Source: JAVBPB01 sp031549965 (GTDB lineage: Bacteria > Bacillota > Clostridia > Lachnospirales > Lachnospiraceae). From it: DNA of 41,339 nucleotides. This document shows positions 7,861 through 16,285 of this stretch, piece after piece. Numbering within the stretch: position 1 is the stretch's first letter; every line of letters begins with the position of its first letter. The translations under genes and the position numbers were made by a program. The stretch spans positions 1-41,339 of the forward strand of contig JAVBPB010000142.1 of the NCBI GenBank assembly GCA_031549965.1, given 5' to 3'. Below the pieces are notes generated by a model that did not search any database, had not been told where the DNA came from, and saw only the letters and a list, made by a program, of their open reading frames with translations.

Positions 7861-8986
7861 ATGGTTGAACTAGATGGGTTCAAATACACTTTAGGCACAT
7901 TTGATAAGAGATTACTAGAAGTAAGGGATTCACTTTGACTTAAGCAATAAAAGACTAAGAATTGAAGAAATCGAAAGAATTATGGAGTCTCCCAATTTTT
8001 GGGATGACACTGAAAGTTCTCAAGAAAGTATGAAAACACTTAAAAACCTTAAAAACGTTGTTGAAAAGTATGAAGGTCTTGAACAGGAATATGAAGATAT
8101 TGAAACCTTAATTCAAATGGGTTATGAAGAAAATGATGAAAGCTTAATACCAGAGATAGAAGAATCCTTAAATCGTTTTAAAGAGGAGTTTGAAGCACTA
8201 AGAATTAGTACACTTTTATCAGAGGAGTATGATAAAGATAACGCCATTTTGACTTTACATGCTGGTGCAGGTGGTACAGAAAGCTGTGATTGGGCAAGTA
8301 TGCTTTATCGAATGTACTGTAAATGGTCGGATAAAAAAGGTTTTACAACCGAAGTCATAGATTATCTGGACGGAGAAGAAGCCGGAATAAAATCAGTTAC
8401 GGTTCAAATTAATGGCGAAAACGCCTACGGATATCTAAAGAGCGAAAGAGGTGTTCATAGGTTAGTTAGAATTTCACCATTTAATGCAGCCGGAAAAAGA
8501 CAGACTTCCTTTGTTTCATGTGATGTAATGCCAGACATTGAAGAAGATGTAGACATTGAAATTAATGAAGACGATTTAAGAATAGACACTTATCGTTCAA
8601 GCGGAGCAGGTGGTCAGCACGTTAATAAAACATCTTCAGCTATAAGGATAACCCATATTCCAACAGGAATAGTAGTTCAATGTCAAAATGAACGTTCTCA
8701 GCATTCAAATAAAGACAAAGCTATGAAAATGTTAAAGGCAAAGTTATACATTATAAAACAACAGGAAAACCTAGAAAAGGTTTCTGACATAAGAGGAGAA
8801 ATAAAAGAAATTAATTTTGGAAGTCAAATTCGTTCTTACGTAATGCAACCTTACACCATGGTCAAAGACCACAGAACCAACGAAGAAGTTGGCAATGCCT
8901 TAAGTGTACTTGATGGAAATATTGACCCATTTATTAATGCCTATTTAAGATGGAACAGTATTGGAAAAAACAAGGAAAACCAGTAG
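7861..8986 (+). CDS. prfB: peptide chain release factor 2, programmed +1 frameshift
   Basis: Two frames are joined. ATG 7861 gives 25 codons up to CTT 7933-7935, then an in-frame TGA (7936-7938). Skipping one T and reading GAC at 7937 gives a further 349 codons, 374 aa in all. The slippery CTT-TGA-C, with an SD-like AAGGGAT just upstream, is the known RF2 autoregulatory site: low RF2 slows termination and favours the shift. The SPF codon-recognition tripeptide (about 205-207) and the GGQ catalytic motif (about 250-252) fall at the same residue numbers as in E. coli RF2. GAGGTG precedes the ATG. It is in an operon with secA. Confidence 0.97.
7924..7939 (+). promoter_or_regulatory. RF2 programmed frameshift site
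   Basis: AGG GAT TCA CTT TGA C. The internal SD-like AGGGA is followed by the CTT slip codon, the TGA stop (7936-7938) and C as the following base, the weak termination context used by prfB genes. Confidence 0.95.
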
Positions 8987-9036
8987 TTACTAATCAGCAA
9001 ATTTGCTTACATTACAAAACAAAGGGGGATTGACTT

Positions 9037-9498
9037 ATGAATGAAATGAAGCAAGTTATCTTTAAGCTTGATAATGAAGAATATGGACTTGACATTATGA
9101 AAGTAAATGCCATAGAACGTTACACAAACATAGTACGTGTTCCCAATGCACCAACATTTATATTAGGAATAATTAATTTAAGAGGGGATGTTATCCCAGT
9201 ATACAGTTTAAGAATTAAATTTGGTCTATCTTCAAAAAAAGCAGATAATGATACAAAACTTATTATTACAAAGTCTAATGGATTATTGATGGCATTTGAA
9301 GTTGACTGTGTAAATGAAATTGTTGAAGTAGGTGAGAGCAATCTTTCTATAGCACCTCCAATTGTACAAAACATAGACACAAAATATATTTACAGAGTAG
9401 CCAACATAAATGGTAGAATGGTTATACTTTTGGATATAGACAATATATTAAGTGACGTTGAAAGAAAAAACATAGAAAATATGTTGGAAGAACAATAA
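9037..9498 (+). CDS. cheW: CheW chemotaxis coupling protein
   Basis: 153 aa, one CheW (SH3-like) domain over nearly the whole length. It bridges chemoreceptors and the CheA kinase. Typical stretches are VIFKLDNEEYGLDIMKV, RVPNAPTFILGIINLRGDVI and the closing GRMVILLDIDNIL. A GGGGGA site precedes the ATG. No other chemotaxis gene is adjacent, so it is an orphan cheW in this window. It lies 50 nt after prfB with no clear terminator between them and may be read from the same transcript. Confidence 0.93.
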   Translation: MNEMKQVIFKLDNEEYGLDIMKVNAIERYTNIVRVPNAPTFILGIINLRGDVIPVYSLRIKFGLSSKKADNDTKLIITKSNGLLMAFEVDCVNEIVEVGESNLSIAPPIVQNIDTKYIYRVANINGRMVILLDIDNILSDVERKNIENMLEEQ

Positions 9499-9642
9499 AC
9501 TTACGTAAGATAACTTATAAGATTAAGAAAAAGGTAAGTAGACAAATTATGGTTAATGTGATATAACCTGACTTTGGTATCAGACATTAAAAAATGGTGC
9601 AAACTAGATAAAACTAAAAAGGCTGTTGTGAGTACTGAGGCC

Positions 9643-9860
9643 ACTGAAAAAGTCCTTTTCTAAAAAACATTATAAATCTTGAAAAAGTTCAAGTATTTAT
9701 AGTGTTTTTTTGATATAATAAGAGTATCAATTTTAGGCTGTGCTTATTTATGTTAGAAAGACAACAAAAATTAATTTTAAGTCCATATATGGATATATAC
9801 AATCTTATGCTACCTTCAGATAATCTACTTAGAAGAATTAATGAACTTATTGAGGAGTGA
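9643..9860 (+). mobile_element. left-end remnant of an IS1182-family element
   Basis: A 17-nt end-like motif ACTGAAAAAGTCCTTTT (9643-9659) is followed by a strong hairpin (about 9664-9710, CTTGAA/TTCAAG core, T7 tail). After it comes the start of a transposase frame (9750-9860). This order of terminal repeat, insulating hairpin and transposase start is typical of an insertion-sequence left end. The right end and the rest of the transposase are absent. The remainder of the gap 9499-9949 shows only the promoter of the next gene. Confidence 0.7.
9750..9860 (+). pseudogene. truncated IS1182-type transposase (N-terminal 36 aa)
   Basis: The frame begins MLERQQKLILSPYMDIYNLM and ends NLLRRINELIEE then stop. 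This is the characteristic first 35 or so residues of IS1182-family transposases, which normally run to about 400-550 aa with a DDE domain. Everything after this segment is lost: the stop is followed directly by the promoter of the PEGA-domain gene. It is not expected to be functional. Confidence 0.75.
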
Positions 9861-9877
9861 AAATTGTAAAGTTACTA

Positions 9878-9906
9878 TTTCATTTTGAATAATTTTATAG
9901 TATAAT
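9878..9906 (+). promoter_or_regulatory. promoter of the PEGA-domain gene
   Basis: A weak TTTCAT (9878-9883), a 17-bp spacer and a perfect TATAAT (9901-9906). Confidence 0.5.
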
Positions 9907-9949
9907 AGGGTATGGTATTATTTAGGAGAAAATACTTAGAGGTGATGTA

Positions 9950-11341
9950 TTGAAAAAAGAAAAATGGATTATATATATCATGGCTGGTTTAATAGGAATT
10001 GGGGTTATTGCTCTTATATTAATACTATTATTTGGTTCAAAGATGTCTAATAATATACAGAATACAAATAAGGAAACCACAGCAGGAACCAGTAATCAAG
10101 TGGAAAATTTTAATACGAAGATACTGGCGGTTGTAAAAGAAATAGACAGTGAATCAGGCTATATTAATTTTTATGATATAAAAAATAATGAAGAAATTAG
10201 ATTAACTTTTAATGGAGGAACAGAAATACTTGACAAGTATGGTCTTAGTATGGCAATAAGTCAACTAAGTATTGGAGAAATAGTAGAAGCCAATTTTATT
10301 GATGAAAAAAAGAAATTAGTAATTATGAAAATATCTAAAGAAGCATGGGAATATAAAAAAATAAATGAATTAAATTTAAACAAAACAGATAAGACAATGA
10401 AAATTCTTGGAGAAATATATAAGTACACAGAGAATTTGTTTATTACATCTAACAATAAGTCTATAGGTTTGCTTCAGCTCAATAACAAGGACGAGCTTAC
10501 AGTAAAAGGTTATGAAAAGGAAGTTTATTCTATAATAGTTGATAAAGGGCATGGGTATATAAGACTTACTAATTATGATGATTTTATAGGGGGTAGTATT
10601 GAAATAGGTAATAGTATTATTTTACCTGTAACAAAAGATATGCTAATTGCAGTAACGGAAGGTAACTACAAAGTTATTATAGATAATGAAGGACTTACAG
10701 GAATTAAGAATGTTAATGTTTTAAGGGATCAGGAGATGAGCCTTGACTTTGCTGAATTTAAGAAAGAGGTAAAAAAGGTTGGAGGAATAGATTTTTTAAT
10801 AAATCCATTTGGTGCCATTTTAGAAATAGATGGTGAGGAAGTAGATTATGAAGAAATGATATTACTTGAGTATGGTAATCATAAAGTAAAAGTATCACTA
10901 AGCGGATATGTAACATTTGAACAGGAATTAAAGATAGACTCTCCTTATTTAGCATTTACAGTACAACTAAAAGATTTATCCACAACAAATACAACTAGTG
11001 CAACACAGTCTACCACTCAGGTGACAACCCCAATAAACCAATTAACAACAGCTAATACAACAACTGAAGATGGTGCAAATTATGAAGAGGTACAAACCGA
11101 GCAAATCTCAGAAGGTATAACTGATTTAAATCATAAAATAATAGTTCAAAAACCGGAAAATGTTGATGTATATTTTGACGGAGTAAAACAGGGAACTTCC
11201 CCTGTGGAATTTACTAAAAAAACAGGAAACCATGTAATAACAATAAGTGCATCCGGTTATATAACAAAAAGTTACTCAGTAACCATTAAAGATGACAACG
11301 AAAATATAACATACAGCTTTCCCAGTTTAGTTAAGGAGTAA
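9950..11341 (+). CDS. membrane-anchored PEGA-domain protein
   Basis: 463 aa. A short basic N terminus and one hydrophobic helix (about 6-30) put the rest outside the cell. A beta-rich region (about 45-260) carries no family I recognise. Two PEGA-like repeats follow: a diverged one (about 275-345) and a good one at the C terminus (about 393-455, KPENVDVYFDGVKQGTSPVE then GNHVITISASGY). A Thr-rich linker (about 345-375) separates them and looks like a surface spacer. PEGA domains occur in envelope proteins. The start is TTG 9950, fixed by GAGGTGA just upstream; no ATG in this frame fits better. The phosphohexomutase gene follows after 38 nt. Confidence 0.8.
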   Translation: MKKEKWIIYIMAGLIGIGVIALILILLFGSKMSNNIQNTNKETTAGTSNQVENFNTKILAVVKEIDSESGYINFYDIKNNEEIRLTFNGGTEILDKYGLSMAISQLSIGEIVEANFIDEKKKLVIMKISKEAWEYKKINELNLNKTDKTMKILGEIYKYTENLFITSNNKSIGLLQLNNKDELTVKGYEKEVYSIIVDKGHGYIRLTNYDDFIGGSIEIGNSIILPVTKDMLIAVTEGNYKVIIDNEGLTGIKNVNVLRDQEMSLDFAEFKKEVKKVGGIDFLINPFGAILEIDGEEVDYEEMILLEYGNHKVKVSLSGYVTFEQELKIDSPYLAFTVQLKDLSTTNTTSATQSTTQVTTPINQLTTANTTTEDGANYEEVQTEQISEGITDLNHKIIVQKPENVDVYFDGVKQGTSPVEFTKKTGNHVITISASGYITKSYSVTIKDDNENITYSFPSLVKE

Positions 11342-11379
11342 TACAGCCTAAAGGTTAACAATAAAAAGGAGGATTTTAA

Positions 11380-13113
11380 ATGGATTACAAAAAAATTTAT
11401 GAGGAATGGTTATCAAACCCTTATTTTGATCAAGACACCAAAAAAGAGTTAGAGGGAATTAAAGATGATGAAAATGAAATCAAAGAAAGATTCTACGCTG
11501 ATTTAGAGTTTGGTACTGCGGGACTACGAGGAATTATTGGTGCTGGTATAAATAGAATGAATGTATACACAGTAAGAAAAACAACTCAGGGATTAGCTAA
11601 CTATATTATTAAAGCGGGATTTAAAGACAAAGGAGTAGTAATTGCATATGACTCACGTCGCATGTCTCCTGAATTTTCAGAAGAAGCAGCACTTTGCCTT
11701 GCCGCAAACGGAATAAAAGCATATCGTTTTGAGTCTCTTAGACCGACTCCGGAATTATCTTTTGCAGTAAGAGAACTTTCATGTGTAGCAGGTATTAATA
11801 TTACAGCAAGCCATAATCCGCCGGAATATAACGGTTACAAGGTTTATTGGGAAGATGGTGCTCAAATTACGCCACCACACGATAAAGGAATTATGGATGA
11901 AGTAAAAGCAGTTACAGACTTTAATACAGTTAAAACAATGGACAAAGACAAAGCTGTAGAAGAAGGTCTTTATATAACTATTGGTGCTGATATTGATGAC
12001 AGATACATGGAAGAACTAAAAAAACAGGTAATACATTGGGATAGCATAAAAGAAGCAGGAAATGATCTTACAATTGTATACACACCATTACATGGAACTG
12101 GAAACATCCCGGCAAGACGAGTTCTTAAAGAAATCGGATTTAACAATGTATATGTAGTTCCGGAACAAGAACTTCCAGATGGAGAATTTCCAACAGTTAG
12201 TTATCCAAACCCAGAAGATGAAGCGGCTTTTGAATTAGCACTTAAACTAGCCAAGGAAAAGAACGCTGATTTAGTACTTGCAACTGACCCTGATGCTGAC
12301 AGACTTGGAGTTTATGTAAAAGATTCAAAAACTGGAGAATACATTACATTAACAGGAAATATGTCAGGATGTCTGCTTGCTGACTATGTAATTGGTCAAA
12401 CTAAAGAAACAAAAGGATTACCAGAAAATGGTGCATTAATAAAAACCATAGTAACATCAAATATGGCAGATGCAATAGCAAAGCATTATGATGTTAATTT
12501 AATAGAAGTATTAACAGGATTTAAATTTATCGGGCAGCAAATCTTAAATTTTGAAAACACAGGTGTAGGCAACTACCTATTTGGATTTGAAGAAAGCTAC
12601 GGATGTCTAATTGGAACTCACGCAAGGGATAAAGACGCAATAGTTGCAACTATGGCACTTTGTGAAGCAGCAGCTTATTATAAAACAAAAGGTATGACAC
12701 TTTGGGATGCAATGCTTTCAATGTATGAAAAATATGGATACTACAGAGATGACATAAAGTCAATAACTCTAAAAGGAATTGAAGGGTTAGAAAAGATTCA
12801 ATCAATACTTGAAACATTAAGAAATGAACCTCCTACAAAAGTAGGTACATATAAAGTGTTATCTGCAAGAGACTATAAGAAAGACACAGTTAAAAACCTT
12901 GAAACAGGGGAAGTTACACCAACTGGACTTCCAAGCTCAAACGTACTTTACTATGACATGTCAGACAATGCTTGGTTATGTGTAAGACCATCAGGAACTG
13001 AGCCTAAAGTAAAATTTTATTATGGAGTAGTTGGAACAAGTTTAGAAGATGCTAAAGAAAAATCAAAGGAACTTGCAGACAGCGTAATGGAAATGATAAA
13101 TAAAATGATGTAG
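11380..13113 (+). CDS. alpha-phosphohexomutase (phosphoglucomutase/phosphomannomutase, PgcA-like)
   Basis: 577 aa, full length. It interconverts hexose-1- and hexose-6-phosphates, supplying glucose-1-P for polysaccharide, teichoic acid or glycolipid synthesis. All four signature sites are visible: the phosphoserine loop TASHNPPEYNGYKVY, the Mg-binding DPDADRLG, the sugar-binding GFEESYG, and the phosphate-binding RPSGTEPKVKFYY. The length and loop sequences fit the Firmicutes phosphoglucomutase (PgcA) group. AAAGGAGG (11365-11372) precedes ATG. A terminator follows. Confidence 0.95.
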   Translation: MDYKKIYEEWLSNPYFDQDTKKELEGIKDDENEIKERFYADLEFGTAGLRGIIGAGINRMNVYTVRKTTQGLANYIIKAGFKDKGVVIAYDSRRMSPEFSEEAALCLAANGIKAYRFESLRPTPELSFAVRELSCVAGINITASHNPPEYNGYKVYWEDGAQITPPHDKGIMDEVKAVTDFNTVKTMDKDKAVEEGLYITIGADIDDRYMEELKKQVIHWDSIKEAGNDLTIVYTPLHGTGNIPARRVLKEIGFNNVYVVPEQELPDGEFPTVSYPNPEDEAAFELALKLAKEKNADLVLATDPDADRLGVYVKDSKTGEYITLTGNMSGCLLADYVIGQTKETKGLPENGALIKTIVTSNMADAIAKHYDVNLIEVLTGFKFIGQQILNFENTGVGNYLFGFEESYGCLIGTHARDKDAIVATMALCEAAAYYKTKGMTLWDAMLSMYEKYGYYRDDIKSITLKGIEGLEKIQSILETLRNEPPTKVGTYKVLSARDYKKDTVKNLETGEVTPTGLPSSNVLYYDMSDNAWLCVRPSGTEPKVKFYYGVVGTSLEDAKEKSKELADSVMEMINKMM

Positions 13114-13120
13114 TATTTGG

Positions 13121-13159
13121 AATTCGTTCATATTGACTATTTGTATGGACGAATTTTTG
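13121..13159 (+). terminator. terminator after the phosphohexomutase
   Basis: AATTCGTTCATA (13121-13132) pairs with TATGGACGAATT (13144-13155), one mismatch, followed by T-residues. The rest of 13160-13360 holds only a GCTTTGC/GCAAAGC repeat. Confidence 0.75.
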
Positions 13160-13360
13160 TATTTAAGAACGTTTGCAAACGGACGCTTTGCTTTTTTAGT
13201 CTTTCTACGCAAAGCTGTTTATATATTAATTTACAAGGTTACGATATAAATGAAGAGTATGAAATAATATTAAAGAAAGGAATGGCAAACATAAAATGTT
13301 TTGATTTTTTGTTTGTGGCTCAAAGAATATTTAGCATTTACTTGAGCGTTGGTGTAAAAT

Positions 13361-14068
13361 ATGGAAATAGTAGAAATTTTAGACGAACTATCAATCCTTG
13401 GAACTGAACGGAATAAGAAGTTGAGTATGGGGCAGGGAGCGAAAGAACCTTTATTTGGAGTAGCTACTGGTGCAATGAAGCCAATTGCAAAAAAAATAAG
13501 AATGAATCAAAATATTGCAGAGGAGTTATATGCAACAGGTAATTATGATGTAATGTATCTTGCAGGTATGGTGGCTGATCCTAAGGTTATGACAGAAGAT
13601 GATTTTGAGCGTTGGATAAATGAAGCATATTTTTATATGATCTCAGATTATATAGTGGCTGTAACTTTAGCAGAATCTGATTTGGCTGAAGAAATATCTG
13701 ATAAATGGATCGCAAGTGGAGAAGATTTAAAAATGTCAGCCGGATATAGCTGTTATTGCTGGATGCTTGGTAACCGCCCTGACAGTCAATTTGATAAAGA
13801 AAAGTTATATAAAATGTTGAATAATGTTAGGAATATAATTTATAGTCAGCCTGAAAATACAAAATATGCTATGAATAATTTTGTATGTACTGTTGGAATA
13901 TCATACAAACCTCTTCATAATGAAGCCCTGGAGGTGGCAAAAGAAATAGGGGTAGTTTCTGTTGTGCGTAATAAAACAAAATGTAGTGTACCTATAGCAT
14001 TGGATTATATTCAAAAAGAAGCTGTCAAAGGAAGAATAGGTTTTAAAAGAAAAAATGTTAGATGTTAG
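13361..14068 (+). CDS. AlkD-like DNA alkylation repair protein
   Basis: 235 aa, helical, of the HEAT-like AlkC/AlkD DNA glycosylase superfamily, which removes alkylated purines without base flipping. Recognisable stretches are the N-terminal GAKEPLFGVATGAMKPIAKKI, the NYDVMYLAGMVADP repeat and the later WIASGEDLKMSAGYSCYCWM, which replaces the usual W-x-x-S..E..RR layout. The catalytic aspartate was not located with certainty, so an inactive or divergent member is possible. The ribosome site is weak (GGTG). The AraC/GyrI regulator follows after about 110 nt on the same strand. Confidence 0.8.
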   Translation: MEIVEILDELSILGTERNKKLSMGQGAKEPLFGVATGAMKPIAKKIRMNQNIAEELYATGNYDVMYLAGMVADPKVMTEDDFERWINEAYFYMISDYIVAVTLAESDLAEEISDKWIASGEDLKMSAGYSCYCWMLGNRPDSQFDKEKLYKMLNNVRNIIYSQPENTKYAMNNFVCTVGISYKPLHNEALEVAKEIGVVSVVRNKTKCSVPIALDYIQKEAVKGRIGFKRKNVRC

Positions 14069-14179
14069 TTTTGCCAGTTTATTTCTCTTCATTATTGATG
14101 TTAATACTTAAAACAGCAACTAAAATCAAAAATGATATTTTAATCTATTTTATAATAAAATAGAACGGTGGTGATGATA

Positions 14180-15136
14180 ATGTACGAGTGGCATAAACAA
14201 ATTCAAACAATAGTTGACAACATTGACGAAAGTATAAAAAGAAAAGAAGACGAACTCCTTACTTTAAGTTTCTTATCTAAAAATCTAGGATATTCTGAAT
14301 TTTATACAACTAGAAAATTCAAAGATCTTTCTGGAGTGTCTTTTAGAGAATATTTGCACCTGAGGAAGCTTGCTTTTGCATTAATTGAGGTTAGAGATAC
14401 CAATAAGAAGTTTATAGATATAGGAATAGATTATGGTTTTTCTTCTCATGAAGCATTTACAAGGTCATTTAAAAAGGTTTATGGACTTACTCCAAAAGAA
14501 TTTAGGAAGAATCCTGTGCCAGTAGTACTTCGTACAAAAATCAATACCTTTGACCGTTACATTTTAGGCATAGGAGAGATTGGAATGATTAAATCAACAG
14601 AGGAAATTAAAATCTATTATGTATCTATACCTGCACACAAATATTTACATATTAAAAATTATGAAAGTAATGGATATTTTGATTTTTGGGAAAAACAGGA
14701 GAAGATACCAAATCAAGATTGCCATACTATCTGTGGGCTTTTGGATAGTATTAAAGGTAAGCTAGATGGTAAGGATGGTGTAATTGGAGAATATAGTGGT
14801 CAGATTATGGCACATATATTTGAAGAGGATGGCAGATGTGCCGAAGCATATGGTGTCAGACTCCCAATTAATTACAGTGAAAAAATTCCTGAGCAAATGC
14901 AATTAATTGATGTATGTGAAGCGGAATATATTGTTTTTGAACATGGGCCATTTGACTATGAGCAAGAAAGTGAAACTGTTGGAGATAAGCTTGAAAGGGC
15001 AATTAATTCATTTGATTTTTCAGATATGGAGTATAGTTTAGACGAAAATGAAGGTAGAATTTCTTATTTTTACCATGATCCAGAAAGCTTTGAAAAAATT
15101 ATTAAACCTGTAACTAGAAAAAATAAAAATAAATAG
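14180..15136 (+). CDS. AraC-family regulator with GyrI-like ligand domain
   Basis: 318 aa. Residues about 5-105 form a double helix-turn-helix DNA-binding unit (LSFLSKNLGYSEFYTTRKFK, then IDIGIDYGFSSHEAFTRSFK and the closing YGLTPKEFRK). Residues about 130-310 fit a GyrI-like effector domain, which in this family binds drugs or other hydrophobic ligands. It is probably a small-molecule-responsive activator; the ligand and targets are unknown. The frame is open from GTG 14168, but the GGTGGTG ribosome site (14167-14173) overlaps it. ATG 14180 is chosen. A terminator follows. Confidence 0.88.
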   Translation: MYEWHKQIQTIVDNIDESIKRKEDELLTLSFLSKNLGYSEFYTTRKFKDLSGVSFREYLHLRKLAFALIEVRDTNKKFIDIGIDYGFSSHEAFTRSFKKVYGLTPKEFRKNPVPVVLRTKINTFDRYILGIGEIGMIKSTEEIKIYYVSIPAHKYLHIKNYESNGYFDFWEKQEKIPNQDCHTICGLLDSIKGKLDGKDGVIGEYSGQIMAHIFEEDGRCAEAYGVRLPINYSEKIPEQMQLIDVCEAEYIVFEHGPFDYEQESETVGDKLERAINSFDFSDMEYSLDENEGRISYFYHDPESFEKIIKPVTRKNKNK

Positions 15137-15151
15137 CAACCGAAATTTAAG

Positions 15152-15200
15152 AAAAATGGACATCAAATCATGAATAGAATGATTTGATGTCCATTTTTTT
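15152..15200 (+). terminator. terminator after the AraC-family gene
   Basis: A 20-bp perfect stem (15152-15171 and 15179-15198, core TGGACATCAAATCAT) with a 7-nt loop and a T7 tail. It is symmetric enough to act on both strands. The dispersed repeat at 15195 begins in its T-tract. Confidence 0.92.
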
Positions 15201-15259
15201 ACAAGCATTTGCAAGCAAAGTCTTGACAAAACATAAACGCTTCGTCCGCCGGTCTGCAC
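15195..15259. repeat. dispersed intergenic repeat, copy 1
   Basis: About 91% identical by eye to 27230-27295. A run of 31 identical bases in the middle begins CAAAGTCTTGACAAAACATA. It starts TTTTTTACAAGC and ends CGGTCTGCAC. It lies directly after the terminator hairpin at 15152-15200. Function unknown. Confidence 0.8.
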
Positions 15260-15329
15260 TGTGCGGATAATTAAAAGGATTAAATGAGTATATGTAGCAA
15301 TAAATTTTGTATCCTTTAATTTTCATTTT

Positions 15330-15358
15330 GAATAAATAGAAATAAACTGGAAACAATA
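15330..15358 (+). promoter_or_regulatory. possible sigma-F promoter of spoIIR
   Basis: GAATA (15330-15334), 14 bp, then GGAAACAATA (15349-15358). This resembles the sigma-F pattern GHATR-N15-GGNNANANT with a spacer one base short. spoIIR is a known sigma-F target. Confidence 0.4.
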
Positions 15359-15387
15359 TATAGATAGTAAAGAAAATGGAGGTACAT

Positions 15388-16062
15388 ATGTTAATATTAA
15401 ACAAAATAAAGGAAAACAAAAAAGGTATACTAATTCAGTTATTACTCATTCTATCATCATTATTTATAGGCCTTTTTATCAGTATAGTACATAATTCAAA
15501 AATATCTCAAGCAATGACTATACAAGAAGGAATAGCCAAAGAAATTATTAGATTCCATGTAATAGCAAACAGTGACACAAAAGAGGATCAAGAATTAAAA
15601 GTGAAAGTAAAAAATAAAGTCATAATAAAAATGCAAGAATTACTGGCAGATTCAAAGGATATAAACACAACCAGAGACGTAATTCTAGACAATATTAATA
15701 CCATTGAAGCAATTGCATCTGAAGTTATAAAAGAAAATGGATATAATTATTCAATAAAAGTATCTCTTACAAAGTGGAATTTTCCAATAAAGCAGTATGG
15801 AGATATGATATTTCCTGCAGGAGAATATGAAGCACTGAGAATTGAAATAGGAGAAGCAAACGGCAAAAATTGGTGGTGTGTTATGTTTCCATCTCTTTGC
15901 TTTGTTGATGCAACACATGGTGTAGTAGATGATAAATCAAAAGAGCAATTGAAAAATATATTAACCGATGAAGAATACAATTCTATAACAAAATCAAATA
16001 ATAAACCAATAAAAGTAAGGTTTAAAATAGTTGATAAAATAATGAAATATTGGCATAACTGA
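15388..16062 (+). CDS. spoIIR: stage II sporulation protein R
   Basis: 224 aa. This is the forespore-made signal that triggers SpoIIGA to process pro-sigma-E in the mother cell. One N-terminal hydrophobic segment (about 14-34) exports or anchors it. The outside domain contains the family stretches IRFHVIANSDTKEDQELKVK, FPAGEYEALRIEIGEANGKN and WWCVMFPSLCFVD. GGAGG (15378-15382) directs ATG 15388, not the earlier in-frame ATG 15376 that overlaps it. It is monocistronic, with a possible sigma-F promoter. Confidence 0.95.
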   Translation: MLILNKIKENKKGILIQLLLILSSLFIGLFISIVHNSKISQAMTIQEGIAKEIIRFHVIANSDTKEDQELKVKVKNKVIIKMQELLADSKDINTTRDVILDNINTIEAIASEVIKENGYNYSIKVSLTKWNFPIKQYGDMIFPAGEYEALRIEIGEANGKNWWCVMFPSLCFVDATHGVVDDKSKEQLKNILTDEEYNSITKSNNKPIKVRFKIVDKIMKYWHN

Positions 16063-16125
16063 GTTTAAAATATAATATTGGTCAAAATATTCATATAAAA
16101 AATTCGATCCCTCCCCTCTTAATTA

Positions 16126-16141
16126 TTGAAATTAATTTCAA
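16126..16141. promoter_or_regulatory. 16-bp perfect palindrome upstream of ddl
   Basis: TTGAAATTAATTTCAA, about 145 bp before ddl. It could be an operator, but no cognate regulator is apparent and chance in AT-rich DNA is possible. Confidence 0.25.
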
Positions 16142-16285
16142 ATTAGTATTGAATAATTACCAAAGAAATAGTAAACTTGTATATAGCACTAAAATACTAT
16201 ATTATGTCCCATTATAAAAAAAGTATAAATGGTGTAATAAATTCATACAATTGTAGGTATACAGGGTAAGAAAGGATATGAATAT

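Noticed and set aside
7982..8986. prfB starting at ATG 7982
   Set aside because: The RF2 frameshift site at 7924-7939 and the ribosome site before 7861 show that translation begins upstream.
8993..9006. Palindrome AGCAAATTTGCT after prfB as a terminator
   Set aside because: There is no T-tract, and the hairpin would have too small a loop.
13170..13215. Third copy of the dispersed intergenic repeat
   Set aside because: Only scattered short matches (such as CGGACG and CTTTGC) were found, too weak to claim homology.
13117..13407. 96-codon open frame between the phosphohexomutase and the AlkD-like gene
   Set aside because: It starts at TTG without a ribosome site, runs through the terminator at 13121-13159, has no family resemblance and overlaps the AlkD-like start.
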